Assembly (NCBI RefSeq): GCF_034006445.1
Contig: NZ_JAVESS010000021.1
Location: 1 to 48,039 of the forward strand
Direction of reading: 5' to 3'
Source: Desulfovibrio sp.
Lineage (GTDB): Bacteria; Desulfobacterota; Desulfovibrionia; Desulfovibrionales; Desulfovibrionaceae
DNA length: 48,039 bases
Shown here: positions 1 to 8,084 of the stretch, one piece after another
How the letters are laid out: each line of letters starts with the position of its first letter
Numbering within the stretch: position 1 is the first letter of the stretch
Position numbers and translations under genes: made by a program
The notes under the pieces: generated by a model
What the model saw: the letters and a program-made list of their open reading frames with translations, nothing else
Told to the model about the DNA's origin: nothing
Database searches by the model: none

Positions 1-48
1 GAGGGGGATGGAACTTTCAGGCATGATTGAGCCTTTGGCTGACAGTAT

Positions 49-410
49 GCGGGAGTCGGACTGTAAGCCGGGTTCTGTCACAACGGTTGCCCGTGTGTGA
101 CCGTCATTCCTCTAGGAGTACGGTTGCCCGCACCCTCAAGCAACCTACCCGGAAGGCTGTGGCCGGGCCAGCCGCCTTCCCTATTTGGTCTTGCTCCGAA
201 CGGGGTATGCCGAGCATGCCGCGTCACCGCGGCATCTGGTGGTCTCTTACACCACCGTTTCACCCTTACCCGACCGAGGTCGGGCGGTTTGCTTTCTGTG
301 GCGCTGTCCGAGGGTCGCCCCTCCTGGGTGTTACCCAGCGTCCTGCCCTGTGGAGCCCGGACTTTCCTCCCCGGGTTTTCACCCGCGGCGACGGTCTGTC
401 CGACTCCCGC
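49..410 (-). ncRNA. rnpB: RNase P RNA (bacterial type A)
   Basis: Catalytic RNA of ribonuclease P, which removes 5' leaders from pre-tRNAs. Read on the minus strand, the 5' end gives GCGGGAGTCGGACAGACCG followed by the conserved block GAGGAAAGTCCGGGCTCC and then ACAGGGCAGG. The 3' end gives the conserved ACAGAACCCGGCTTACAG and closes with GTCCGACTCCCGC. The two ends are complementary over about 13 bases and form helix P1, which fixes the boundaries to within a few bases. Short ORFs in this stretch are shadows of the RNA. Confidence 0.97.
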
Positions 411-506
411 AATCTGGAGCTGCATGGGCGGCAAAGCACGCCGCAAGACCGGATCGCACAATCATAAATCGGGAGCGGTCCGGTCCTGGCTCATGAGCCA
501 AAAGTT

Positions 507-1283
507 TTAGTCAGTCAGCGTCTGTGGCTTGGGGGCGCATTGCGGCGCGTCAGCCACGCTGAAGTGTTCGCACCAGAAAATGAGGCGCTGGCAGTTGGGG
601 CAGCTCAAAATCTGCTGGCCGCGCTGCAGCTCGATGAAGGACTGCGGCGGAACGGCAATGTGACAGCCGGAGCAGATGCCTTCTTTAACAGCCACAATGA
701 CGGGATGTTCCAGGCGTTCGCGGATGAATTCGTAGCGCATGAACACAGGCTGGGGGATGGCTTTGCTGACCTGGGCGCGTTTGGCATTGAGCTCGGTAAG
801 CGCGGCGTTGCCTTTTTGCAGCTTTTCTTCAAGGCCGTCACGCTTCACTTCAAGTTCGGCCTTTATGCCCATGTGGGTCAAGTCAATTTCGGCCAGCGCG
901 TCTTTCTGGAACTGCAGTTCTTCCATGAGAGTCATTTTTTCTTCTTCACGGGAGCGGTTCACTTTCTCCATGCTGTCCATTTCGCGCATCATGGCATGGT
1001 ATTCGCGCGTGTTTTCCACCTGCATAAGCTTGTTTTTGCTTTTTTTGATGCGGGCGCTGTCATCGTCGATTTCAAGCGACAGGCGCTTTTGCTGATCCTG
1101 AAGGTGGGTCAGCTTGTCCACTATATAGTTGCGTTGCGTTTCACTGGCGCTGAAACGCTGTTCAAGCGAATCCAGCTCGCTGGGGGCACGCTCCATGTCC
1201 TGCCGTACTGTGTGAATGGCGTCATCAACTTTCTGCAGCTCAACAAGCTGCTTTATCTGTTCAAAGTAAACGGCATTATTCAT
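507..1283 (-). CDS. Zinc-ribbon coiled-coil protein (zf-RING_7 / DUF164 family)
   Basis: 258-residue cytoplasmic protein. Residues about 10-190 are charged heptad-like sequence predicted to form a long antiparallel coiled coil. The C-terminus carries a four-cysteine zinc ribbon: CSGC at residues 204-207 and CPNC at 228-231, with the motif PPQ between them. This is the CT398/DUF164 architecture, whose members are proposed to bind nucleic acid or RNA-polymerase-associated factors; the function is not settled. A strong ribosome site (CAGGAGGAT) lies 9 bases before the ATG, in the 21-base gap after the Nif3-like gene, so the two genes are probably co-transcribed. The gene ends about 100 bases before the 5' end of rnpB on the same strand. 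Confidence 0.85.
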   Translation of the reverse strand: MNNAVYFEQIKQLVELQKVDDAIHTVRQDMERAPSELDSLEQRFSASETQRNYIVDKLTHLQDQQKRLSLEIDDDSARIKKSKNKLMQVENTREYHAMMREMDSMEKVNRSREEEKMTLMEELQFQKDALAEIDLTHMGIKAELEVKRDGLEEKLQKGNAALTELNAKRAQVSKAIPQPVFMRYEFIRERLEHPVIVAVKEGICSGCHIAVPPQSFIELQRGQQILSCPNCQRLIFWCEHFSVADAPQCAPKPQTLTD

Positions 1284-1304
1284 TTATTAGATCCTCCTGA
1301 GGAT

Positions 1305-2096
1305 TCATGACAGGGCAACAGTGCGAAACGGGGATGCAGAAGGCACAAAGTGCACTGCAACTCCATGAGCACGTTGTTGGAGCACGTGGCACATACGGCG
1401 CATCATTTCTTCTTCAAGGCTGTGGTGACCCACATCCAGAAGCGGGATTTCAGCGTCCAGCGCAGTGTGGTATTTTACATCACCAGTAATGAACAACTGG
1501 GCCCCGGCCTTATGCGCCGCAGCCAGCAGTGATGAACCGGAACCGGTGCAGTATGCCAGCCGGTCTATTTTTCCAGGGGGCGGCCCGCTCAGGGTCGCCG
1601 TGGAAAGATCAAGAATGCTTTCCAGCGCGCGAATGATATGCTCGACAGTCTGGGGTTGCGGCAGGTCGCCCGCAAGACCATAACCCAGTATAGTCCCATC
1701 CGCGTCGGCAGGGGCTACCGGCTCAAGCACAGTCAGATTTTCGAGCCGCAAATCTGTGGCCAGCCAGCCCGCAGGCCCCTCGGGGTTGACGTCCAAGGAG
1801 GTGTGGGCCGCGTACAGGGGAACATCCGCGCGTAAAAGCAGGCGCAACACTTCATGGTATGCGTCAAGTTTTGTCGGCAGTGAGGGCTTGAGCGTCAAGG
1901 GGTGATGGCTCAGGATGAACTGCGCTCCAAGATCAAGGGATTGCCTGATGGAGTGCGGCGTCGGGTCAAGGCAGACCGCGATGCTGCTGACCTCATGCCG
2001 TAAGCTTGCAACCTGAAATCCGGAAAGGTCCCACGGAGCCGCTGCCTTCAAAGGTGCAACTTCTTCAATGATGCTAATTAATTCAGCTACTTGCAT
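1305..2096 (-). CDS. Nif3-like dinuclear metal centre protein (GTP cyclohydrolase I type 2 family)
   Basis: 263-residue NIF3 family protein. The early segment PWDLSGFQV corresponds to the family's WDNxGL motif. The metal-binding HH of SHHPLTLKP, the HTSLDVNPEG segment and the C-terminal DVGHHSLEE motif supply the usual His/Asp/Glu ligands of a two-metal site. Family members form toroidal hexamers; the true substrate is unknown although many databases use the GTP cyclohydrolase label. It is the first gene of an operon with the zinc-ribbon gene, a pairing common in deltaproteobacteria. The ribosome site GGTGGAG is followed by ATG at 2096. A terminator-like hairpin lies immediately upstream. Confidence 0.88.
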   Translation of the reverse strand: MQVAELISIIEEVAPLKAAAPWDLSGFQVASLRHEVSSIAVCLDPTPHSIRQSLDLGAQFILSHHPLTLKPSLPTKLDAYHEVLRLLLRADVPLYAAHTSLDVNPEGPAGWLATDLRLENLTVLEPVAPADADGTILGYGLAGDLPQPQTVEHIIRALESILDLSTATLSGPPPGKIDRLAYCTGSGSSLLAAAHKAGAQLFITGDVKYHTALDAEIPLLDVGHHSLEEEMMRRMCHVLQQRAHGVAVHFVPSASPFRTVALS

Positions 2097-2111
2097 GTAT
2101 GTGCTCCACCA

Positions 2112-2149
2112 TAAAAAACGGCGCTTTCTTGCTTGGCAGAGAAAGCGCC
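2112..2149 (-). terminator. Intrinsic-terminator-like hairpin in the nif3 leader
   Basis: Perfect 10-bp stem GGCGCTTTCT/AGAAAGCGCC (arms 2120-2129 and 2140-2149). Read on the minus strand it is followed by GTTTTTTAT. The T-run ends about 16 bases before the nif3 start codon and abuts its ribosome site, so nif3 transcripts must read through it. It may be a leader attenuator, or simply the end of guaD transcription with read-through. Confidence 0.6.
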
Positions 2150-2395
2150 AAAAATCACCGGCGTTAAAAGAAATTTGAGCGATACCGACAAGATAGTTTT
2201 ATACCTACCAATTGGTGCGATGCCGTAATCCACAAATATCGATGTGCTCGCACCGTCAGGCTTTGAATCTTCATTTCATAGTTCTAAAATAGGCGGTTGT
2301 CAAGATTGGTTGTGCCCCAAAGAGCACAGATCCGGTTGCCCCGTGCTGGCGGAGAATGGCAGGGAAGCGCGTTGGCCTGCCGCTGAGAATCAGGT

Positions 2396-2495
2396 TTTAG
2401 AGCATGTTGCCTTTGGAAAAGAGTCCATGCTCTGCCGCTGCACGCAAGTGCAGCGCACCGTACCGTGGTGTGTATTCAGGCGGGAAATATTTTTT
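2396..2495. repeat. Dispersed structured repeat, copy 1
   Basis: About 100 bp, related to the copy at 7737-7850. Order on the plus strand: hairpin AGAGCATG/CATGCTCT (2399-2406 and 2426-2433); hairpin CGCTGCAC-GCAA-GTGCAGCG (2436-2455) with a GNRA-type tetraloop; a CCG-AC-GGTGTG segment; and a T-run (2490-2495). It lies in the 460-base gap between nif3 and guaD. Apart from this repeat and the nif3 leader hairpin I see no gene in that gap. Confidence 0.7.
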
Positions 2496-2556
2496 CGGCT
2501 GAATGATATTTTGCAGTGCGAGGCGTTTAAAAGGTACTCTGATCGTGTCAGCAAAA

Positions 2557-3024
2557 TCAGTATGCCGTCTTGTCAGCATTGGAGAGCCATGTGGCGAATG
2601 TGTTGCACGCTTCGTCGCAATGCAGCTGCTCGATGGGCAGTTTTCTTTCTGTCAGATCTCTTGAGAGTTCCTGGTAAATGGCCGCATCATCAAAGCCCGC
2701 AGCCGCAGCGTCTTCGCGTGTATTGCAAAAATATATTTTTTCAATGCGCGCCCACCAGATGGCGCTGAGGCACATGGGGCAGGGTTCGCAGCTGGCAAAG
2801 ACTACCGCGCCCGAGAGGTCAAAGGTTGCAAGTTTGCGACAGGCCTCGCGTATGGCCACAACTTCGGCATGGGCGGTAGGATCATTGAGGGGGACAACCC
2901 TGTTCATGCCCTCACCAATTATTTTTCCGTCCTTCACAATGACTGCGCCAAAAGGCCCTCCGCCAAGTCGCATGCTTTCTTCAGAAAGCTCGATTGCTCT
3001 TTTCATAAACCGCGAGTTTTCCAT
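2557..3024 (-). CDS. guaD: Guanine deaminase (cytidine-deaminase fold)
   Basis: 155-residue zinc hydrolase that deaminates guanine to xanthine in purine salvage. The zinc site is HAE (His52, Glu54) plus PCxxC (Cys82, Cys85). The segment GGPFGAVIVKDG, the NDPTAHAEV motif and the C-terminal GFDDAAIYQE match the Bacillus-type GuaD rather than TadA. I chose the ATG at 3024 because AGGGA precedes it at good spacing; an ATG six codons earlier has no ribosome site. It stands alone, with no purine genes next to it. tRNA adenosine deaminase is the main alternative but fits the C-terminus poorly. Confidence 0.85.
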   Translation of the reverse strand: MENSRFMKRAIELSEESMRLGGGPFGAVIVKDGKIIGEGMNRVVPLNDPTAHAEVVAIREACRKLATFDLSGAVVFASCEPCPMCLSAIWWARIEKIYFCNTREDAAAAGFDDAAIYQELSRDLTERKLPIEQLHCDEACNTFATWLSNADKTAY

Positions 3025-3143
3025 TGGAATCCCTTTTTGCATTCAGAAACTTTTGAACGTACTTAAAGTTGGCTTAAAATGGGCTGCTTGGCAAGCTGGA
3101 GTTGGCCGTTGCGGCCATTTGGCTTCTGCGTTAATTATACTGA

Positions 3144-3347
3144 ATGAGTATGCGCAGCTTTTTTCGAATATTTCGTGATCTTTTTTTGCCGCAACCGCGC
3201 AATGCCTGCCCACATTGTGGCGGCCTCCGCTGCATCGGGGTTTGCCAGTTTGACAAGAACGCAGGGGAAAACAATTCTTCAACAGCAGGGGACAATGGAG
3301 AGAATCACGGCAATTCAGGCGTGAAAATCAACCGTAACAGCAAATAA
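3144..3347 (+). CDS. Possible small Cys-motif protein (uncertain)
   Basis: 67 codons with a basic aromatic start, then CPHCGGLRCIGVC, a plausible metal knuckle, and an Asn/Ser/Gly-rich tail. There is no clear ribosome site before the ATG, and a 79-codon ORF overlaps on the other strand, so coding status is doubtful. I recognise no family. Confidence 0.28.
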   Translation: MSMRSFFRIFRDLFLPQPRNACPHCGGLRCIGVCQFDKNAGENNSSTAGDNGENHGNSGVKINRNSK

Positions 3348-3670
3348 CGTAAAGCAAAATTTGACGCATTGGCCTGTTAAGCAGGCGCGGACACGATTTT
3401 TTTGTTTTGCTGCGTTGAATATCGTGAATTGTGTTTTGACAGACAGACATGATAGATAAAAACAGTTTTGCATCAAAAATGGTTACAGTATTTCCTTCCT
3501 GATACCCTGCTGAAGGGCAACATCGGTTCCAAGTGGGCGGATGCTCGTCGGCAGGATGCTCCGAATCATCTTTTGCAAAATTCCCTATTCCCTCGCCATC
3601 ATCATCGGTTAGATTCGGGTGTTTTTGTTCGACAACACTATAATCATGGCAGTCGCCTGCATAACTACAG
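3348..3670. other. Intergenic region upstream of the sensor kinase gene
   Basis: About 320 bases of AT-richer sequence that must hold the promoter of the kinase/regulator operon. A TTGACA occurs at 3438-3443 but has no convincing -10 at the right distance. I see no gene. A 138-codon minus-strand ORF here looks like chance. Confidence 0.4.
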
Positions 3671-5284
3671 ATGAATTTTGTCAAAAATAACAGCCTGTTC
3701 ATCAGGCTTGTAATGATGGTCAGTCTGGCCCTCTGCCCCCCCATACTTCTGAGTCATTTTGCAAGCTCGTATTTTATCAGCAAATACGGCTTTGAACAGG
3801 CGGAACAGACAGTCTCCAATGTGGCGCAGCTTACCGCAGAATCACCAGTAGTCATTGAAGGAATGCGGTCACCCAAGGGTGACGCCTGGCTTCAGATGAC
3901 AGGCTTTCTCCACATGCTCACAAGTGTTTCCGGTGTAAAGTTTATTGTGCTCATAGACATGCATGGCAACCGTATATATCACCCTGAGGAGCAAAAAATC
4001 GGCGCGCACATTGTCGGCGGCGACGAGGGCGAAGCCTTGCAGGGCAAGACCTATATTTCTTCCGCCCGTGGCACCTTTGGTTTTTCGCAACGGGCATTCA
4101 GGCCCGTGCACGACGAAAATGGCCAGCAAATCGGTGCCGTAGTGGTTGGCATCATGTCCCGTGATATTGAAAAAAACGTCTCCCGTCTTACCAGCCCCAT
4201 GACGTGGCTGTTCAGCCTTGCTCTGATCATTGGCCTTCTGCTGGCCGTTTTGCTGTCACGCAAAATCAAAAAAATTCTCTTCGGCCTGGAGCCGCACCAG
4301 ATCGCCCGTCTTCTGGAAGAGCGCACCGCCATTCTGAGTACCGTGCGCGAGGGCATCATTGCCATCAACAGGAATAACAGACTTGTTGTCGTCAATGAAA
4401 TGGCTGAGAAAATTCTGCGCTCCGCAGGGATACAGGGGGAGTTGCTTGGGCGCCCCGTACAGGAAGTGGTGCCGTCAACGCGCCTTGATGCCATCCTCAA
4501 GGAAGGAAAGCCTGAATATGACCGCGAACAGAACATTAATGGACAGATCATCATGACCAATCGATCCCCCATTATCATTCAGGGCAAAACCATTGGTGCT
4601 GTGGCGACATTCAGGGATATGACGGAAATGCGCGCCCTGGCGGAACGCATGACGGGGCTGAGCAATTATGCAGAGGCTTTGCGATCCCGCTCGCACGAAT
4701 ATCTGAACAAGCTGCACGTTATTTCGGGCCTGCTGCGCAACAAACGCTATGAAGAACTTGAAGAATATCTGTCACAGATCATAGGCAGCAAAATACGCGA
4801 AACATCATCCATCAAGGTTAACGTGCAGGACCCAATTCTTGTGGGACTTTTGGAAAGCAAGTTCAGCCGTGCCCACGAACGCCATGTTACGCTGACACTG
4901 GGCGGCAGTGGCGTTATTCCGCCGCTTTCGCCAACAGGGTCGCATGCTCTTGTGACAATACTTGGAAATCTTGTGGACAATGCCTTTGACGCTGTCAGCT
5001 ATACGCAGGAAAGGCACATTGATCTGTCCGTACATTGCGAGAATGATACCCTTGTCATAACCGTTGCGGATACCGGGCGGGGCATTAACGAAGAACACCT
5101 GCCGGAGATCTTCAAAAAAGGCTTTTCCACCAAGGGGGCGGGCAGAGGCATCGGCCTGTATATGCTGCTTTTGACTCTTGACGAGCTGGACGGTTCCATT
5201 GAGGTTGATTCTCATGCGGGGCAGGGGACGTCCTTTACGGTGCATATTCCCCTGGCCATGCTCATCAGTGGAGGGCGGGCATGA
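3671..5284 (+). CDS. CitA/DcuS-type membrane sensor histidine kinase
   Basis: 537 residues. A transmembrane segment at about 11-33 and a second at about 176-196 flank a periplasmic sensor domain of the single-Cache/PASp type (VKFIVLIDMHGNRIYHP, then GAVVVGIMSRDI near its end). A cytoplasmic PAS domain follows (about 210-325), then the phospho-acceptor box RSRSHEYLNKLHVISGLL with His near 342. The HATPase domain has N-box NLVDNAFDA, DTGRGI and a GRGIGLYML motif. These kinases sense extracellular citrate, fumarate or other C4-dicarboxylates; the ligand here cannot be read from sequence. The stop overlaps the regulator's ATG by four bases, so the pair is translationally coupled. Confidence 0.92.
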   Translation: MNFVKNNSLFIRLVMMVSLALCPPILLSHFASSYFISKYGFEQAEQTVSNVAQLTAESPVVIEGMRSPKGDAWLQMTGFLHMLTSVSGVKFIVLIDMHGNRIYHPEEQKIGAHIVGGDEGEALQGKTYISSARGTFGFSQRAFRPVHDENGQQIGAVVVGIMSRDIEKNVSRLTSPMTWLFSLALIIGLLLAVLLSRKIKKILFGLEPHQIARLLEERTAILSTVREGIIAINRNNRLVVVNEMAEKILRSAGIQGELLGRPVQEVVPSTRLDAILKEGKPEYDREQNINGQIIMTNRSPIIIQGKTIGAVATFRDMTEMRALAERMTGLSNYAEALRSRSHEYLNKLHVISGLLRNKRYEELEEYLSQIIGSKIRETSSIKVNVQDPILVGLLESKFSRAHERHVTLTLGGSGVIPPLSPTGSHALVTILGNLVDNAFDAVSYTQERHIDLSVHCENDTLVITVADTGRGINEEHLPEIFKKGFSTKGAGRGIGLYMLLLTLDELDGSIEVDSHAGQGTSFTVHIPLAMLISGGRA

Positions 5285-5955
5285 TCCGCACGATAATTGT
5301 TGAAGACGACCCTATGGTGGCTGACCTTGCCGCGGGATATCTGGAGCGTATAGACGGGTTCAGTCTTGATCATACCGCCAGATCGGCCGAAGATGCTCTG
5401 GACCTGTTGCGTGCCTGCCATGTGGATTTGGTGCTGCTTGATGTGTTCATGCCCGGGATGGACGGTATGGAACTGCTGCGTATTATAAAATCCCAATTTT
5501 TTCATACAGATGTCATTATGATCACGGCAGCCCAAAGCAGCGAAGATATCCTGAAGGCCCTGAGGCTTGGAGTGGCGGATTATATCGTCAAGCCCTTCAC
5601 CTTTGAGCGCTTTCGTGAATCCATGTTGCAGTTTCAAGAAAAGCGCCGCCTGCTCATGTCGCCTGAAGTCGCCATAACCCAGGACATTCTGGACAGGCGT
5701 ATTTTCATAAAAAAGCCCGAAAGGGGCGCTGGCAGGCCAAAAGGGATTGACGCCCAAACCCTTGAAACCGTTGTGTCAGTGTTGAAAGAACAGCCCGGCC
5801 TCTTCAGTCTCAAAGACATTGAACGCCTGGCCGGAATTTCGCGCATTTCTTTGAAGAAGTATTTCGATTATCTGGCCGAAACCGGGCGGCTTGGCAGTTC
5901 CAAGGGATACGGCGGGCAGGGGCGACCGGTAACCCTGTATAATTGGCTGGGGTGA
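5281..5955 (+). CDS. CitB/DcuR-type response regulator
   Basis: 224 residues. The receiver domain has the acidic pair at 9-10, phospho-acceptor Asp54 in LLDVFMPGMDG, and Lys104 in YIVKPF. The C-terminal part (about 150-224) is the helix-turn-helix typical of the CitB/DcuR/DpiA group, with LKDIERLAGISRISLKKYF as the recognition region. It is the cognate regulator of the overlapping kinase. Targets are probably dicarboxylate transport or metabolism genes, but none lie next to it in this window. Confidence 0.92.
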   Translation: MIRTIIVEDDPMVADLAAGYLERIDGFSLDHTARSAEDALDLLRACHVDLVLLDVFMPGMDGMELLRIIKSQFFHTDVIMITAAQSSEDILKALRLGVADYIVKPFTFERFRESMLQFQEKRRLLMSPEVAITQDILDRRIFIKKPERGAGRPKGIDAQTLETVVSVLKEQPGLFSLKDIERLAGISRISLKKYFDYLAETGRLGSSKGYGGQGRPVTLYNWLG

Positions 5956-6010
5956 GCATTGCCCTGAGACGGCCCATTGTGTCACTGAACCTGACTTCTG
6001 GAGGTGCAGC

Positions 6011-6241
6011 ATGCCACGCATAGTAACCATGGCCTTTGTTTTGACCCTCGCCCTGCTGGCGGCAACCCCGGGCATGACTGCCCAGGCGGAATGGCCAGCC
6101 TACAGGGGAAACGTAAAGTCCCGCATTTACCACAACAGTGGTTGCAAGTATTTCAATTGCAAGGCGTGCACTGTGCCGCTGGCTTCTCCACAGGAAGCGA
6201 AAGCAAAGGGCTTTCGGGCCTGCAAAGTCTGCGGCGGATAG
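6011..6241 (+). CDS. Small exported protein with Ada-like Cys domain
   Basis: 76 residues. A cleavable signal peptide (LTLALLAATPGMTAQA) is followed by a compact domain with YHNSGCKYFNCKACTVP, an EAKAKGF segment and a final CKVCGG. The pattern resembles the zinc-binding N-terminal Ada domain (Tyr-His, FxSxxEAxxxGYRPCKxC) in an exported setting, sometimes annotated as a metal-binding or 'sunset' domain. A GGAGG ribosome site sits 7 bases before the ATG. It follows the response regulator by 55 bases on the same strand and may be in the same transcript. The role is unknown; metal or redox sensing in the periplasm is only a guess. Confidence 0.75.
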   Translation: MPRIVTMAFVLTLALLAATPGMTAQAEWPAYRGNVKSRIYHNSGCKYFNCKACTVPLASPQEAKAKGFRACKVCGG

Positions 6242-6444
6242 CTTGGAACATCTGAGGAAGTCTTGCCTTTATTTCTGAAGGTGTGCCTTCACTGAAACGT
6301 ATGCCACTAACAAAATAGTGTTCATGACAAATTGACATGAGAATACAGGAATGAAACAAAGCAGAGAATGATGTGATGTTGCCGCCATAAACGGTGATAT
6401 ATATACTCCGGGGTAACTACAGTGTAACCTCAGGTGCCGGTGGA
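6242..6444. other. Gap between the Ada-like gene and the DUF169 terminator
   Basis: AT-rich non-coding sequence between convergent units. It contains a weak partial palindrome near 6414-6431 (GGTAACTACAGTGTAACC). I see nothing else that I can support. Confidence 0.4.
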
Positions 6445-6481
6445 TAATAAAAATGCCCTTACGAGTTATCGTAAGGGCATT
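6445..6481 (-). terminator. Intrinsic terminator of the DUF169 gene
   Basis: 13-bp stem AATGCCCTTACGA/TCGTAAGGGCATT (6452-6464 and 6469-6481) with loop GTTA, followed on the minus strand by TTTATTATCC. It lies about 60 bases after the stop codon of the minus-strand gene. Confidence 0.8.
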
Positions 6482-6541
6482 AAAAAATAGGTGAACAAAA
6501 AGAAAATAGCTACTCTAAGGGGTTCTGCCTAAAAGATTTTT

Positions 6542-7357
6542 TTATGCCTTGGAGCAACTGGCGCAGGCTTCCGGTTCTGTGCCGCTTTTCTTGAAGATGA
6601 TCAAGGGGCAGTTTTTACAGATATCCGCGCCCGGGAAAGGATCGCCGGGACGAGATATGGATGCGGCCCCTGTCTTTGCTATGCGTTCCATCAGGCGATC
6701 AACCGTGGCCCCGATGTGAGCGCCGGGAATGAAGACGTTCAGCTCACCGCGCTCGGTTTTGCCTGCGTTGTAGCTGCCGGAGCAGGCCGGGCACATGTTC
6801 ATGCTCTGTTCAAGGTGGGTGAACACAGACCCGCCGCAGGCGGAGGAGCTCATAGTCACCATGGGGCGCAAGGGATGGGTATCTGTTCCTGCCATGTAAT
6901 CTACTGCCAGATGGTAGGACTGCAGGTTGTCGCAGTAAAAATGTACCACGTCAGGCTGCATGACGGCGTCAGCCAGCGGGCCCACAGACACTGCGACAAT
7001 GGAGTTCATAGGCAGGCGGGGCTTGGTGCGCAGGAAGCGCTCGGCCTGCGCCAAGTCTTTGCAGTATTTAGATTGTGATTTAATTTCAGCTTCGTCGATG
7101 TCTTTCCAGCCGAAAGAAACCTGGGAGTTGGTACAACCAAGCTTTTCCTTGGTCGCCAGCACGGTCTGCCCCTGCATGCGTGCTGTTATTTCCCACTGGC
7201 AGTAAGTAATTGGCTTAACGGGCTCAACATAACGGGCCTTCTTTTTGAACTCTTCCACATCTGCCTGAGTTTTATGAAAATTTACGGCGATGGGAAAATG
7301 GTACAGTCGCAGCTCCCGCATCAACAAGTCCTGCATTTCTTTGTACGTCAGGGGCAT
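6542..7357 (-). CDS. DUF169 family protein
   Basis: 271 residues, cytoplasmic. It has the DUF169 pattern: an N-terminal LYHFPIAVNF segment, an internal SSSACGGSVF segment, the motif MNMCPACSGSYNAGK, and a C-terminal Cys cluster (CKNCP then CASCSK). Several conserved cysteines suggest metal or Fe-S binding. The family is frequent in anaerobes and methanogens, and its biochemical function is not known to me. A GGAG ribosome site precedes the ATG. The gene appears monocistronic, with its own terminator. Confidence 0.8.
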   Translation of the reverse strand: MPLTYKEMQDLLMRELRLYHFPIAVNFHKTQADVEEFKKKARYVEPVKPITYCQWEITARMQGQTVLATKEKLGCTNSQVSFGWKDIDEAEIKSQSKYCKDLAQAERFLRTKPRLPMNSIVAVSVGPLADAVMQPDVVHFYCDNLQSYHLAVDYMAGTDTHPLRPMVTMSSSACGGSVFTHLEQSMNMCPACSGSYNAGKTERGELNVFIPGAHIGATVDRLMERIAKTGAASISRPGDPFPGADICKNCPLIIFKKSGTEPEACASCSKA

Positions 7358-7576
7358 TGCGATCTCCTTTTTTATAGTTAGTAATCATTGCCAGTATGGG
7401 TGGTAATTGTAAAAGATATTGTTCGATATGGCTATACCCCTAAGCCCCTTTTTTTGACTTTTACTTCAGCAGGGGCGGGTGACAGGCGGGTGACAACCTG
7501 GGCAACCAAATCCAAAAATTTCGCATAAACAATAAAAGGGATGCGCGATAGAATCGCGTATCCCTATGAAATGTAA

Positions 7577-7653
7577 TGGTGCGCCCGACAAGAATCGAAC
7601 TTGTGGCCTACAGCTTAGGAGGCTGTCGCTCTATCCAACTGAGCTACGAGCGC
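7577..7653 (-). tRNA. tRNA-Arg, anticodon CCU
   Basis: 77-nt cloverleaf on the minus strand. The acceptor arms GCGCTCG and CGGGCGC pair with one wobble, and ACCA is encoded at the 3' end. The anticodon stem ACAGC/GCTGT encloses the loop CTCCTAA, giving anticodon CCU, which reads AGG. The T-arm has GTTCGATTC. A plus-strand ORF here is a shadow. Confidence 0.96.
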
Positions 7654-7736
7654 AACCGCGTATATATATTTGTCGGATTGCATGGTGTCAAGTTTTTTGC
7701 TTTTATTTGAGTGTCGCCTGTAGGCAAAAACTTTCC

Positions 7737-7850
7737 GTTAGAGCTTGTAACTTTTTCAAAGGTTACAAGCTCTAACGCTGCACGAGAGTGCAGCGTGCCG
7801 AACTCGGTGTGGACTCTGCCGACAATCGAGTTTTTGGGTAGAATGACAAA
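7737..7850. repeat. Dispersed structured repeat, copy 2
   Basis: Related to the copy at 2396-2495. Order on the plus strand: perfect 15-bp hairpin GTTAGAGCTTGTAAC/GTTACAAGCTCTAAC (7737-7751 and 7762-7776); hairpin CGCTGCAC-GAGA-GTGCAGCG (7776-7795), again with a GNRA tetraloop; then AACTCG (7801-7806) pairing with CGAGTT (7827-7832), followed by a T-run. The shared bases continue through GAATGA at 7841-7846. It lies between the tRNA gene and the porin terminator, and no gene is visible in this gap. Confidence 0.75.
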
Positions 7851-7959
7851 TAAAAATGTGACGGTTTTTTTAACGATGCTCTGATCCTGGTGGGGATTAT
7901 CCCGGCAGCACAGCACCACAGGATATGCGGTTGTTTTGAGCGTCTTGTGTGTTCCTGGC

Positions 7960-8000
7960 CCACAAGTAAAATCCGCCGCCTTCAATGAAGAAGGCGGCGG
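7960..8000 (-). terminator. Hairpin downstream of the porin gene
   Basis: 11-bp GC-rich stem CCGCCGCCTTC/GAAGGCGGCGG (7973-7983 and 7990-8000), followed on the minus strand by ATTTTACTT. It lies 85 bases past the porin stop codon. The T-tract is short, so efficiency is uncertain. Confidence 0.6.
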
Positions 8001-8084
8001 TCAAAACGCGCACGGGAAGGAGGCGCGCGCAGTTGTGGATTGGATTGCCGGGGCACAGGCGAGCCCCGAAGTGGCACTCAGGGT

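Noticed and set aside
488..499. Perfect palindrome GGCTCATGAGCC after the zinc-ribbon gene
   Set aside because: Considered as a terminator, but there is no T-run on the minus strand and no loop; left unassigned.
27..510. Several overlapping ORFs on both strands at the left end
   Set aside because: They lie over the RNase P RNA, whose conserved blocks and paired ends explain the sequence.
2244..2768. 174-codon plus-strand ORF
   Set aside because: It overlaps guaD in antisense and runs through the repeat element; no ribosome site or domain.
3328..3744. 138-codon minus-strand ORF upstream of the sensor kinase
   Set aside because: It overlaps the kinase start in antisense and shows no motif or ribosome site.
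7566..7775. 69-codon plus-strand ORF
   Set aside because: It runs through the tRNA-Arg gene and has the amino acid pattern typical of tRNA-shadow ORFs.
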